Positions 15,421 through 22,572 are shown, counted from the first letter of the stretch. The stretch is DNA of 22,572 nt from JAUIAI01 sp049680625 (GCA_049680625.1 JBAUID010000245.1:1-22572); one strand, 5' to 3'. A program made the numbers and translations. Notes: generated by a model not told the origin, from the letters alone.

Positions 15421-15726
15421 ATGTTACGTTCGACTATCGCTACGGTTACTTTCGCAGCCGTATTCATTGGTGCCGGCGGCTGTGCCAGCACCGCGCCGGC
15501 CCCGTCAGGGCAGGCCAAAGCAATGTCGGTCGAGGAAATCAGCCGTCAGTACAAACAAGGCAGCGATCTGGTTGCTCAAGGTGAGGCGGCTCGTCGAGAA
15601 GCGCAGGACAAAATCAAGGCGGCCGAACTCGAGATGAAAGACGGTGATGCGCTGGTCTCGCGTGGCAAAACATTAATGGCAGAAAGCGAGCAGGCGTTTC
15701 GCGATACCAGCAGGAAAACCCAGTAG
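15421..15726 (+). CDS. Small putative outer-membrane lipoprotein with coiled-coil region
   Basis: 101 residues. Residues 1-20 form a lipoprotein signal peptide ending AGG|C, making Cys21 the lipidated residue. Ala22 follows, which does not match the Asp+2 inner-membrane retention signal, so an outer-membrane location is expected. The mature part is alanine/glutamate/lysine-rich and helical (about 35-98). It contains a loose internal repeat, GSDLVAQGEAARREA versus GDALVSRGKTLMAES, likely a coiled coil. I do not recognise a family. It lies 185 bases upstream of the PCMT-GspE fusion gene on the same strand, so a functional link is possible but unproven. Confidence 0.75.
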   Translation: MLRSTIATVTFAAVFIGAGGCASTAPAPSGQAKAMSVEEISRQYKQGSDLVAQGEAARREAQDKIKAAELEMKDGDALVSRGKTLMAESEQAFRDTSRKTQ

Positions 15727-15753
15727 AACTCTTCGAAAACCCGGCGGCGGTCG

Positions 15754-15815
15754 CTGAAAATTTCTGAAAATTTGAGGCAATTGGCACCGTTCATTCTCAA
15801 ACCGTTCATTCTCAA
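15754..15815. repeat. Two adjacent perfect tandem duplications upstream of the GspE-like gene
   Basis: CTGAAAATTT occurs twice in a row (15754-15763, 15764-15773). Shortly after, ACCGTTCATTCTCAA occurs twice in a row (15786-15800, 15801-15815). Both lie in the 185-bp leader of the fusion ATPase gene. They may be slippage duplications or paired binding sites. Confidence 0.8.
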
Positions 15816-15911
15816 CCTATTGTCGCTTGTCAGCGGCGGGGTAAAGTCAAATTCTTGAATGCCGTTTACCGGGTACGTCCATCCGTATCTACGTACAGCA
15901 GCCAGAGAGAC

Positions 15912-18254
15912 ATGACCAAATCCAGCAACGAGAACGCCCGTGTACTAGCCGCACTTGATTCGGTATCGCGCGACAAATTTGTGCAACTCGAGAGTTCGCC
16001 ACAGGCTGCTGGGCGCGGCATCCCGCCAAGAGAAGCTGTCCGTGCGTTGCTCGGTGCGCTAACCTATCCACCCTCACCCAACGTTCTGCAAATTGGTGCC
16101 GGCGCTGGGTATCTGGCCGCAGTACTTGGAAAAATGGGTGGCCAAATACTCGCGATTGAAAAATCTCAATCGACAGCGGCCAGAGCTCGCGCGCACCTGG
16201 CAGGCCACGGTCTGGACAACGTGACACTGCGAACAGGTAACGGGACAAAAGGCGCCACCGATGCCGCCCCATTCGACATTATTGTTGTAACAACAAAATC
16301 TGTGCAGGATTTCGAACCGATTTTGCGCCAGCTTGCAATCGACGGGCAACTCTTGTGCCTTGAAATGGACGGGACAGATCGACCTCGGATTGTTAAATTC
16401 ACCCAATCAACGCCCGGCGAATTTACCCGTAGCGAGCACGGCAACATCAAGCTGACCGCCGATCCATACAGCGTCTACATCGAACTTGGAATGGCCAGTG
16501 AAGAGTCGTTGCTGCAGGCCCGTGAGGCAGCGCGCCGGAATCAGGTGCCTGTGATTGAAGAGATAAGGCGCCTGTGCCCGGTTAACGACCTGGCGCTGTA
16601 TAACGAATTGTCACTCAGGTACAAATTGCCACTTGGCAGTGTCGATAAGCTGCTTGAAGACGCAGACCCTGTTGTCTTTGGCCGATTTTCCCGCGCCTTT
16701 CTTAATCGCCATCATCTCATCCCGCTTAAGGTACACGAACGCACGGTGAAACTGGCAACCAGCGATCCAGACGCCCGTGTCGATGAAATTGAGCGTGTCT
16801 TTCCGAACCACTCAATCGAACGCATTCTCATCACGCCTACCGACTTGCGCCGGCTATGGGCAGCGTTGGATTTGTCTCCGCTAGCACCAGAAAACAGGCG
16901 ACCGCTAACCCAGGACAGGCCTCATCAAGGTGGTAAGCCGTCCGGGCAACGCTCACGCGCTCTCGACCCGACTGACCTGGTATCGGTATTCGAAGCGATT
17001 TTGCTGGAGGCCGTGGCCGAAGGTGCCAGCGACGTTCATCTAGAACGATATGCCGACCGCAACCGAATTCGTCTTCGCGTCGATGGCGATCTGGTCGACA
17101 ACACCCATTTCAATCTCAGTGCGCCTGAGTTTATGGGGGTCGTTAACATTGCGAAGCTACGGGCGTCACTGGATATCTCGGAAAGACGGCTGCCGCAAGG
17201 TGGCAGGGCCCGATTGAAAACTGCAGATGCGGCCTTTGATCTTAGAATCCAGGTTCAGCCCTCATTACATGGCGAGTGCGTCACGATCCGATTGCTCCCC
17301 CAGAACTCAATGCTATTGGGCATTGAGGACTTAGGCTTGTCCAAGTCAATTTCGGACAGCTACCGCCGTATGTTACGTAACCCAAGCGGCATGATGTTGG
17401 TTGTGGGGCCAACAGGATCAGGTAAGAGCACCACGCTGTACGCGGGCTTGCAACTGCTCGCCCACGATAGTCTGCGTAAGGTCATCACCGTAGAAGACCC
17501 AATCGAATACACGATTGACGGCATCCAACAGACCCAGGCACATCATGATATCGGTTACGCATTTGCCGACGCGATTCGTGCTTTTCTTCGGCTGGACCCC
17601 GACGTCATTATGCTCGGCGAAATACGGGACCAGGAAACAGCATTGGAGGCGGTACGCGCATCCCAGACCGGCCACGTCCTGCTGTCGACCTTACATTCGA
17701 ACGACACGATTGATGCGGTACAACGCCTGTATGACCTGCAGATTCATCCGAACTCACTAGCCACTGAACTCATGGCCATCATGGCGCAGCGGCTGGCAAA
17801 AAAGATATGCCCGGAGTGCATCGAACCAGCCGAACCAGAGCCCGAGATTCTGGCTGAATTGTTTCCAGAGGGCCCACCGCCTGACTTCCGTTGTTTCCGT
17901 GGCCGAGGATGTACGCTGTGTAACGGACGTGGCACCGATGGCCGGGTGGCCGTGACTGAATTTCTCCAGGTTTCCCAAATCATACGCGATGCAATCGCGC
18001 GGCAGCTTTCGATCGGTGAATTGCGGCGACTGGCTCTGACACAAGGTTTGATTACGATGCGCGACAGTGCGCTTGAGCATCTGAAAGCCGGGAGAATTCC
18101 GCTGCGAGAGCTGCCGCGCATCCTGGCCGCGGACCAGATGGCGCCCGAGCGGGGCGAACGTAACCAGCAATCTCACCCCGAAACTGCTGCCTTGCAAAAC
18201 CCGCGTCATCCAGTTTTATCGCCGCAAACGCAGCCGTCAGCGTTGTCAACATAG
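15912..18254 (+). CDS. GspE/PilB-type secretion or pilus ATPase with N-terminal PCMT-like methyltransferase domain
   Basis: 780 residues from the ATG at 15912 (AGAGAG upstream); a TTG at 15855 would add 19. Residues about 8-155 resemble protein-L-isoaspartate O-methyltransferase: VSRDKFV, SAM loop QIGAGAGYLAAVLG (60-73), LAIEK, GNGTKG, APFDIIVVT (119-127) and the strand LRQLAIDGQLLCLE. The PCMT substrate-site motif before the SAM loop is replaced by GIPPREAV. Residues about 205-320 look like the T2SSE N-domain. The ATPase (350-745) is complete: ASDVHLE, Walker A GPTGSGKST (499-507), Asp box ITVEDPIEY, Walker B DVIMLGEIRD, His box HVLLSTLHSND and a zinc tetracysteine CPEC/CTLC (633-636, 667-670). 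The last 35 residues are Pro/Gln-rich. It would power a type II secretion or type IV pilus machine at the inner membrane, yet no other such gene is in the window. Confidence 0.88.
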   Translation: MTKSSNENARVLAALDSVSRDKFVQLESSPQAAGRGIPPREAVRALLGALTYPPSPNVLQIGAGAGYLAAVLGKMGGQILAIEKSQSTAARARAHLAGHGLDNVTLRTGNGTKGATDAAPFDIIVVTTKSVQDFEPILRQLAIDGQLLCLEMDGTDRPRIVKFTQSTPGEFTRSEHGNIKLTADPYSVYIELGMASEESLLQAREAARRNQVPVIEEIRRLCPVNDLALYNELSLRYKLPLGSVDKLLEDADPVVFGRFSRAFLNRHHLIPLKVHERTVKLATSDPDARVDEIERVFPNHSIERILITPTDLRRLWAALDLSPLAPENRRPLTQDRPHQGGKPSGQRSRALDPTDLVSVFEAILLEAVAEGASDVHLERYADRNRIRLRVDGDLVDNTHFNLSAPEFMGVVNIAKLRASLDISERRLPQGGRARLKTADAAFDLRIQVQPSLHGECVTIRLLPQNSMLLGIEDLGLSKSISDSYRRMLRNPSGMMLVVGPTGSGKSTTLYAGLQLLAHDSLRKVITVEDPIEYTIDGIQQTQAHHDIGYAFADAIRAFLRLDPDVIMLGEIRDQETALEAVRASQTGHVLLSTLHSNDTIDAVQRLYDLQIHPNSLATELMAIMAQRLAKKICPECIEPAEPEPEILAELFPEGPPPDFRCFRGRGCTLCNGRGTDGRVAVTEFLQVSQIIRDAIARQLSIGELRRLALTQGLITMRDSALEHLKAGRIPLRELPRILAADQMAPERGERNQQSHPETAALQNPRHPVLSPQTQPSALST

Positions 18255-18457
18255 TACTGATCGCCCAACAGGCTCAGCCCGGCAAAAGGTTTCTCTCTGC
18301 CTGCGCGTCGTCGGCGCAATCCTGGGCTTTTTGATACGAAGCAGGACTGGGCTAAAGTACAAATCTGTCGGTCCAGGCATCATAATCGGCATTTCGCAAG
18401 GCGGACTTAATGCGCTGCTGGCTGGCAATGCCTTTGACCTTGCCGGGGTTTGTCCCA

Positions 18458-18575
18458 CTGCGCAGGACGCGATGACACGGCGTCGAAGACCGACCCCGGA
18501 TAATGACAGCGGTCGCTGGCAAGCAGTTTGCGAAACGCCCGGCGCTTTTCTGTCGGTGTCTTTGAATGACCTTCT
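18458..18575 (-). pseudogene. Isocitrate lyase / PEP mutase family N-terminal relic
   Basis: The minus strand reads TEKRRAFRKLLASDRC then HYPGSVFDAVSSRPAQ. This closely follows the N-terminus of PEP-mutase-family enzymes of the oxaloacetate decarboxylase type (RRxFRxLLASDRCxxPxSVFDxxSxRIAxDLGFE). The similarity stops at about 18458 and no ATG precedes it in frame, so only about 35 residues survive. It lies directly behind the TauD-like gene on the same strand. The remainder of the gap (18255-18457) holds a TTG-initiated plus frame (18331-18585) that I do not recognise and regard as unlikely. Confidence 0.55.
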
Positions 18576-18581
18576 CTCGGG

Positions 18582-19445
18582 TTAAACCGCCATCACGGGG
18601 AGATCACCGCGCAGCATGATGCGGTGCAGATAGCGGCGGCGCGACTGATCGAAATCGAATGTCGCCTGATGCAGAGCACTACGATTGTCCCAGATGAGAA
18701 CATCACCGGGGCGCCATTTGTGGCTGTATTGATAAGCTGCCTGATCGCAGTGCGCATAGATTTTGTCCAGCAGCGCATCGCCGGCCTCCTGATCGAGGCC
18801 TTCGATGGCATCACAGCGCATAGCATTGAAATACAGGCCGGGCCGGCCGCTTTCGGGATGCTGGCGGACCAGTGGCTGCCAACAGCCGTTGCTACCCTTG
18901 TGTTCCTCTGCGGTGCGCATCAGCAACTTGCGCGGAGCCCGGCGCGACAAATAAGCGTGAAACGCCCGCTTGCCGGCAATGGCCTGTTTCAGTTTGTCAT
19001 CCAGCCCCTCATACGCCATTTGCAGGTTCGTGAACTCAGTATTACCTCCTTCTTCCGGAATCTCGATGGCATAGAGCACAGTCGCCTTGGGCGGTGCTTC
19101 CAGATTGGAATGGTCGGTATGCCAAGAGCCCCCCCGTGCCAAAGGGGTTGTATCGCCGGTTCGTATGTCGACGGCGCGATTGGTCAGCTCCTCAATTACG
19201 TCATAACCTGGCAACCGATAAGTGGCAGTCACCGGTGGCATTGGTTCGCCAAGATTACGAACGGCCGACAAAAACTCGTCGGGCCTGCCAAATGATTGCG
19301 CCCTGAAACACAGAACCACATTCTCGACAAAGGCCGTGTTCAGCAACTTACGCGACGAACAGTCCAATTGTTCGGTGAGGTCGATGTCGGTCACTTCGGC
19401 ACCAAAACCCGCTCCGTCACTTCGCGAAAACCGTTTAATCTGAAT
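18582..19445 (-). CDS. TauD/TfdA-family Fe(II)/2-oxoglutarate dioxygenase, probable ATT start
   Basis: 287 residues if started at the ATT at 19445. Iron ligands are His109 and Asp111 (WHTDHS) and His259 (SALHQATFD); the C-terminal RRRYLHRIMLRG carries the 2-oxoglutarate-binding Arg. The family hydroxylates sulfonates, herbicide ethers, carnitine-like or other small substrates; which one is unknown. The first usual start codon in frame is GTG at 19394, but it lies inside the conserved N-terminal strand (QIKRFSRSDGAGFGAEVTDI), and no ATG, GTG or TTG occurs between it and the upstream stop. AGGAG (19453-19457) sits 7 bases before the ATT at 19445 and 4 before another ATT at 19448. A promoter-like sequence precedes it. 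Confidence 0.85.
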   Translation of the reverse strand: MQIKRFSRSDGAGFGAEVTDIDLTEQLDCSSRKLLNTAFVENVVLCFRAQSFGRPDEFLSAVRNLGEPMPPVTATYRLPGYDVIEELTNRAVDIRTGDTTPLARGGSWHTDHSNLEAPPKATVLYAIEIPEEGGNTEFTNLQMAYEGLDDKLKQAIAGKRAFHAYLSRRAPRKLLMRTAEEHKGSNGCWQPLVRQHPESGRPGLYFNAMRCDAIEGLDQEAGDALLDKIYAHCDQAAYQYSHKWRPGDVLIWDNRSALHQATFDFDQSRRRYLHRIMLRGDLPVMAV

Positions 19446-19480
19446 AATATTGCTCCTGATTCGTCTTGGCGGTTGGCCAC

Positions 19481-19508
19481 ACTATAGAATTTCGGAGACG
19501 CATTCCAA
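19481..19508 (-). promoter_or_regulatory. Probable sigma70-type promoter of the TauD-like gene
   Basis: On the minus strand, TTGGAA (19503-19508) and TATAGT (19481-19486, five of six consensus) are spaced 16 bp apart. They give a transcription start about 20 bases upstream of the AGGAG ribosome site. The -35 lies in one arm of an inverted repeat (19503-19527). Confidence 0.55.
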
Positions 19509-19527
19509 CGCTTTGGGGGTGTTGGAA
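19503..19527. promoter_or_regulatory. Inverted repeat over the -35 element / behind the mscS operon
   Basis: TTCCAAC-N11-GTTGGAA, with perfect 7-bp arms. It lies 9 bases downstream of the 100-residue unknown gene and covers the -35 of the TauD-like promoter. It could be a terminator for the mscS operon (no T-run) or an operator for the dioxygenase gene. Confidence 0.45.
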
Positions 19528-19536
19528 ACGCTGCAC

Positions 19537-19839
19537 CTATCCTTCGTTAAAGAACTGTAGCTCTCCGGTAACGTAATACGCAATCGCTTCGCCCAGATCA
19601 TCAACAACTGTAATGTTCGAATACATCGGCTGGCCATCCGCCGCAGCCTCAGTACTTTGGCTCAACTTAAACGCGACTCGCCATGCGACTATTTCTGAAT
19701 CCATCGGCAGTTCTGATTCAGCGGGCATCAGCACTTCAACACGGCTCTCATCAACACACCGTAAACACCTGATTCGGAATCCCTCGCGCTTGCGTATCCA
19801 TGACTGATCGCTCAGTTTCAGAAGTTCGATTTGCTTCAT
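19537..19839 (-). CDS. Hypothetical 100-residue soluble protein coupled to mscS
   Basis: I do not recognise a family. The protein is soluble, with no signal peptide or membrane segment. It appears mostly beta-strand by eye (KQIELLKLSD, FRIRCLRCVDESRVEVLM, NITVVDDLGEAIAYYV), with Cys25 and Cys28 as a CLRC pair. Its ATG overlaps the mscS stop codon (ATGA), so it is almost certainly translated with mscS by re-initiation. This coupling and the coding-like sequence make it a real gene. A role linked to the channel is possible but only inferred from position. Confidence 0.75.
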   Translation of the reverse strand: MKQIELLKLSDQSWIRKREGFRIRCLRCVDESRVEVLMPAESELPMDSEIVAWRVAFKLSQSTEAAADGQPMYSNITVVDDLGEAIAYYVTGELQFFNEG

Positions 19840-20699
19840 ACGTCTAACGCTTCGGGTAACCCATCGTCTCGCCGGGTTATCAGCTCGTGGCGCGGAAACG
19901 CAAAGGCAATCTTTTTCCGGTCAAATTCGTACTTCAGTTTTTCCAGGATATCGCAGCGAGTCGCCCAGGCTTTTGGGTTTTTCACCCAACAGCGCCCACC
20001 CAAATGGACCCCTTCGTAATCGAGGCTCGTTACGTAAACCACTGGTCGCGGCGTCTGTAAAACACGTGGATCAGCCACCATCTGAGCTTCGATAAGCCGC
20101 TTGGCCTGGTTAATGTCTTGAGAATACGCAATGGCCAGATCAATATTCAGACGGCGGTTCGGCAGCGTGTGATAGTTCAACAAAGTGCCGTTCATGATTG
20201 TTGCGTTTGGCACCACTACGGTCAGGCCGTCGATTGTCTTAAGGCGCGTATTCAGCAACGAAATATCGACAACTTTACCAACGTGATCACCGGCCTTTAT
20301 CAAGTTTCCAACACGGAAAGGCAGCTTGGGAATATAAGGCCGGATCAGCAATATCACTGCTATAAAAATCAGAACGCCTGTCAGCAATACCCGCCGCACA
20401 ATCGACGGCTCAAAACCGATGTGGCGCAACAAATTCCAGGCAATCACAAAACCGCAGATTGTCCACCAGGCCAACATCAAGTTGTTCGTAGCAGTGCCAG
20501 AAAGTTTCCAGTTGGCTAGTTTCGACCGTAGCCATTTACCGCCGTGCTGCATGATGACGATACCGATCACTACCCAGAATAGGGACATGACCATCTCTTT
20601 CCCGGAGTTCGTCCAAAAGGCGGCAAACTCTGTGATTCCGTCCAACGTCATCAATGCGCTCGAATCGCTGTTCGAAGAAATTGCTGAATCTGAGGCCAT
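19836..20699 (-). CDS. mscS: Small-conductance mechanosensitive channel (MscS family)
   Basis: A 287-residue inner-membrane protein. Hydrophobic segments lie near 36-54, 73-92 and 102-122; the third leads into the MscS beta-domain core: FRVGNLIKAGDHVGKVVDIS, LLNTRLKTIDGLTVVVPNA and NGTLLNYH. A C-terminal alpha/beta domain follows (to about 280). The pore helix lacks the usual dense Gly/Ala pattern of E. coli MscS (here VLLTGVLIFIAVILLIRPYI), so gating may differ. The family releases solutes on osmotic downshock; some members conduct specific ions. AGAGACAGG before the ATG is an acceptable ribosome site. It is first in a two-gene operon with the 100-residue unknown. Confidence 0.87.
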   Translation of the reverse strand: MASDSAISSNSDSSALMTLDGITEFAAFWTNSGKEMVMSLFWVVIGIVIMQHGGKWLRSKLANWKLSGTATNNLMLAWWTICGFVIAWNLLRHIGFEPSIVRRVLLTGVLIFIAVILLIRPYIPKLPFRVGNLIKAGDHVGKVVDISLLNTRLKTIDGLTVVVPNATIMNGTLLNYHTLPNRRLNIDLAIAYSQDINQAKRLIEAQMVADPRVLQTPRPVVYVTSLDYEGVHLGGRCWVKNPKAWATRCDILEKLKYEFDRKKIAFAFPRHELITRRDDGLPEALDV

Positions 20700-20741
20700 A
20701 CCTGTCTCTCTACTAATTACGGTGTAGACAAATTAATTCAT

Positions 20742-20777
20742 TTCCGGAAAAACCTCCAGCGGGGTGTTCATCCGGAA
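20742..20777. repeat. Inverted repeat between phnE and mscS
   Basis: TTCCGGA and TCCGGAA form perfect 7-bp arms separated by 22 bases. They lie 69-104 bases beyond the phnE stop and 43 bases upstream of the mscS start. It may be an operator or a weak terminator; no T-run follows on the minus strand. Confidence 0.4.
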
Positions 20778-20845
20778 GCACATGCCTATTATGTCTTGAA
20801 GGTGGCGCTCCGACTCACTAACGGACTGATCGCAACGCCAGTCGT

Positions 20846-21673
20846 TCAACTCAGTTTGCGGCGCAACCAGTTGCTAAGCGCATCGACAATGGCAACCGCT
20901 GCCAGAATGACGATCAAAATTGCGCCAACTTGCGCATAGTCAAGAATTCTCAGGGAGCCGATCAGTTCGGTGCCAATGCCTCCAGCGCCCACCATACCCA
21001 TCACGGTTGACGCTCGAAAGTTGTACTCCCAGCGATACATGGTCACATCGCCGAACTGGGGCAGTACCTGCGGCAAAACGGCGTGAGAAATAACCTGCAG
21101 CGAATTCGCCCCGGTTGCTTCGGCCGCCTCTATGGGCCCCTTATGTGCATGTTCGATTGCTTCGGCAAAAAACTTTCCTACCATGCCAACCGAATGCAGG
21201 CCCAGTGCCAGTACGCCTGGCAACATGCCAAATCCAACCGCTGCGACAAACACGATTCCCATGATCAACTCAGGAATGGCGCGCATCAGGTTAAGAATAG
21301 ATCTCGCGATGTGGCGAACCGCTGAATTTGGCGTTGTATTTGGCGCCGCCAAAAAGGCCAGAGGAAGGGACAACGCAATTGCCAGCGCGGTGCCAGCTAC
21401 TGACATCGCAACAGTATCGGCCAGGGGCTTCATCCAGTCTTGCCAACGAGTGAAGTCGGGCGGCAACATCTCGCTCAGCAAGGTGCCGATAGCTGGAACC
21501 CCGTCTGCGAGACGCTCGCCATCGAGCATGCCAGTGAACCACAGACTGAACAGAATGCTGATCAGAAGCAGCGCCGCCTGAACCGCGCGGCGATTACGGG
21601 TCAGACGTTCGGCTTTGAGTGTGTTCTCTACCGCCTGAGTTGCCGGCGGTAGAGGCGTTTGCAATTCGACCAT
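20846..21673 (-). CDS. phnE: Phosphonate-type ABC transporter permease (PhnE family)
   Basis: A 275-residue inner-membrane permease. Hydrophobic segments lie near 32-50, 86-110, 132-155, 157-172 and 245-268. The cytoplasmic EAA loop that docks the ATPase is at 182-201 (EAAEATGANSLQVISHAVLP), followed by RASTVMGMVGAGGIG, typical of PhnE. With PhnD and an ATPase (PhnC, not in this window) it would import phosphonates, phosphite or phosphate esters. It begins 22 bases after the phnD stop on the same strand, with no strong ribosome site, so translation likely depends on phnD. Normal family length; no defect seen. Confidence 0.9.
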   Translation of the reverse strand: MVELQTPLPPATQAVENTLKAERLTRNRRAVQAALLLISILFSLWFTGMLDGERLADGVPAIGTLLSEMLPPDFTRWQDWMKPLADTVAMSVAGTALAIALSLPLAFLAAPNTTPNSAVRHIARSILNLMRAIPELIMGIVFVAAVGFGMLPGVLALGLHSVGMVGKFFAEAIEHAHKGPIEAAEATGANSLQVISHAVLPQVLPQFGDVTMYRWEYNFRASTVMGMVGAGGIGTELIGSLRILDYAQVGAILIVILAAVAIVDALSNWLRRKLS

Positions 21674-21695
21674 GAACGTATTGCTACGACAGGAT

Positions 21696-22571
21696 TTACT
21701 GTTTCACGTTCTTTCGAATGTCACGAATAATGTCGTAGTCTTTATCGGTGATACTGGCAAACCCGTCAGCCTTAAACGGCTTCAGAACGGCATCACCTTC
21801 GGGTGTACCCTTCTTCAAAGAATAAAACGCTTCTTTTACCGACGCTTTTAGTTCTGGCGTCAGATCGTTGCGCATGACCCACGGATACTGCGGAATAGCA
21901 GCGGAGTAACCCAACACGGACACCTTGTTGGCATCGATCGTGCCTTTTGAGAGCAGGCTTTCGAAGATCACTCGACTCAAACCACCGACCGGCGCATTTC
22001 CGCGCTGGACATTCACGGCTACTGCGTCGTGCGCGCCGAGAAAATTAGACTTGTAATCGACCTTGTCGGTTATACCTGCCGATAACAAAGTGAATTTTGG
22101 CGCGAAATGCGAGGATGTAGATGCTGGGTCGCCAAAAGCGATGTCCATGCCACTTTTCTTGATCGCATCGATCGACTTGGGGCCCTTCTCTTTATTAGCA
22201 ATCAACACTGATTGATACGTTGTAGAGCCACCTCTTAATCGTGCAGCAAATGGTTCAATATCCACTTTGCCGCCCTTCATCTTGTCTTTGGCGATAGTGT
22301 AGGAAGCCGGCCCAAAATAGGCCAGATCAATGCGGCCGAAGCGCATGGCTTCGATCATCGACGAATAGTCGGTGGTGACCACAAGTTCAATTTTCTTACC
22401 CAGCCGGCTCTCCAGATAAGCGGCCAGCGGCTTGTTGTTCTGAATAATCGTCGCGGCATCTTCGTCGGGAAGTAACGCCACTTTTAGGGTATCCGGGTTG
22501 TAGTCCGCTGCAAATGCAGGTGACGCAACCATGGATGCAAAGATAAGGCGGGTAAATGTTCTGCGTAGCAT
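21696..22571 (-). CDS. phnD: Phosphonate-type ABC transporter periplasmic binding protein (PhnD family)
   Basis: A 291-residue periplasmic protein. Signal peptide 1-21 ends AFA|AD. Family landmarks are MRFGRIDLAYFGPASY at 76-91, the anion-binding DPASTSSH at 148-155, and GAHDAVAVNVQRGNAPVGG at 179-197, with His181/Asp182 where PhnD-type proteins contact the ligand. It captures phosphonate, phosphite or similar anions and delivers them to PhnE. The ligand cannot be told from sequence. The ATG lies one base from the window edge; the signal peptide shows that the reading frame is complete, but its ribosome site and any upstream phnC are outside. It is the first gene seen of the phn operon. Confidence 0.88.
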   Translation of the reverse strand: MLRRTFTRLIFASMVASPAFAADYNPDTLKVALLPDEDAATIIQNNKPLAAYLESRLGKKIELVVTTDYSSMIEAMRFGRIDLAYFGPASYTIAKDKMKGGKVDIEPFAARLRGGSTTYQSVLIANKEKGPKSIDAIKKSGMDIAFGDPASTSSHFAPKFTLLSAGITDKVDYKSNFLGAHDAVAVNVQRGNAPVGGLSRVIFESLLSKGTIDANKVSVLGYSAAIPQYPWVMRNDLTPELKASVKEAFYSLKKGTPEGDAVLKPFKADGFASITDKDYDIIRDIRKNVKQ

Positions 22572-22572
22572 G

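Noticed and set aside
18255..18335. Possible terminator behind the fusion ATPase (TGCGC/GCGCA stem, later GGGCTTTTT)
   Set aside because: The T-run does not directly follow a stable stem; too weak to annotate.
18331..18585. 84-codon plus-strand frame opposite the PEP-mutase relic
   Set aside because: TTG start, no ribosome site, and part of it is antisense to a recognisable decayed gene; the rest is unrecognised.
1..22572. CRISPR arrays, tRNA or rRNA genes, prophage or integrase attachment sites
   Set aside because: Looked for on both strands; no regularly spaced repeats, no tRNA-like cloverleaf and no integrase gene were seen.

Overview
The window looks like a piece of a Gammaproteobacterium-like (Pseudomonadota) chromosome. 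Base composition is moderate, Shine-Dalgarno sites are mixed with GTG/TTG starts, and the families present (GlxA-type regulator, DUF1272, DUF3565, TauD dioxygenase, MscS, PhnD/PhnE, GspE/PilB ATPase) are typical of that phylum. I cannot assign a genus. It reads as an accessory region: catabolic genes in short operons, separated by the decayed remains of at least five other genes.

Left part (1-6876). A secreted galactose-oxidase-like copper radical oxidase with an N-terminal ricin-B lectin domain runs off the left edge on the minus strand. A D-2-hydroxyacid dehydrogenase (+) converges on a tandem universal stress protein (-). Next come a frameshifted IS6-type transposase relic, a VOC/glyoxalase-fold protein and a second D-2-hydroxyacid dehydrogenase (both -). 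A dead VapB-like antitoxin relic with a stop at codon 6 is followed by an apparently intact toxin-antitoxin pair on the plus strand: PIN toxin first, ribbon-helix-helix antitoxin second, with a perfect palindrome over the probable promoter.

Middle (6877-14216). A tightly packed minus-strand operon encodes a HisC-like aminotransferase, HyuA, HyuB and a two-cysteine maleate-isomerase/Asp-racemase-fold enzyme. The genes overlap by a few bases, and an inverted repeat lies in front of the operon. It suggests a catabolic route for a cyclic amide or hydantoin-type N compound, but the substrate is unknown. Upstream, a GlxA-family (DJ-1 + AraC) regulator and a DUF3565 protein form a second minus-strand unit, divergent from a DUF1272 zinc-cysteine protein (+).

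Right part (14217-22572). A graveyard holds a GNAT acetyltransferase relic (-) and a MocR/GntR-aminotransferase relic (+), each with an internal deletion. A small lipoprotein follows, then the most unusual gene of the window: a protein with an N-terminal protein-L-isoaspartate methyltransferase-like (PCMT) domain fused to a complete GspE/PilB secretion/pilus ATPase. Next are a PEP-mutase-family N-terminal relic, a TauD/TfdA dioxygenase whose conserved N-terminus seems to begin at an ATT codon behind a good Shine-Dalgarno, an MscS channel translationally coupled to a 100-residue unknown, and the permease and binding protein of a phosphonate-type ABC transporter (phnE, phnD).

The best candidate for something new is the PCMT-GspE fusion. 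The layered toxin-antitoxin and transposase remains, and the ATT start, are secondary points. All family calls come from reading translated sequence; no database search was run.
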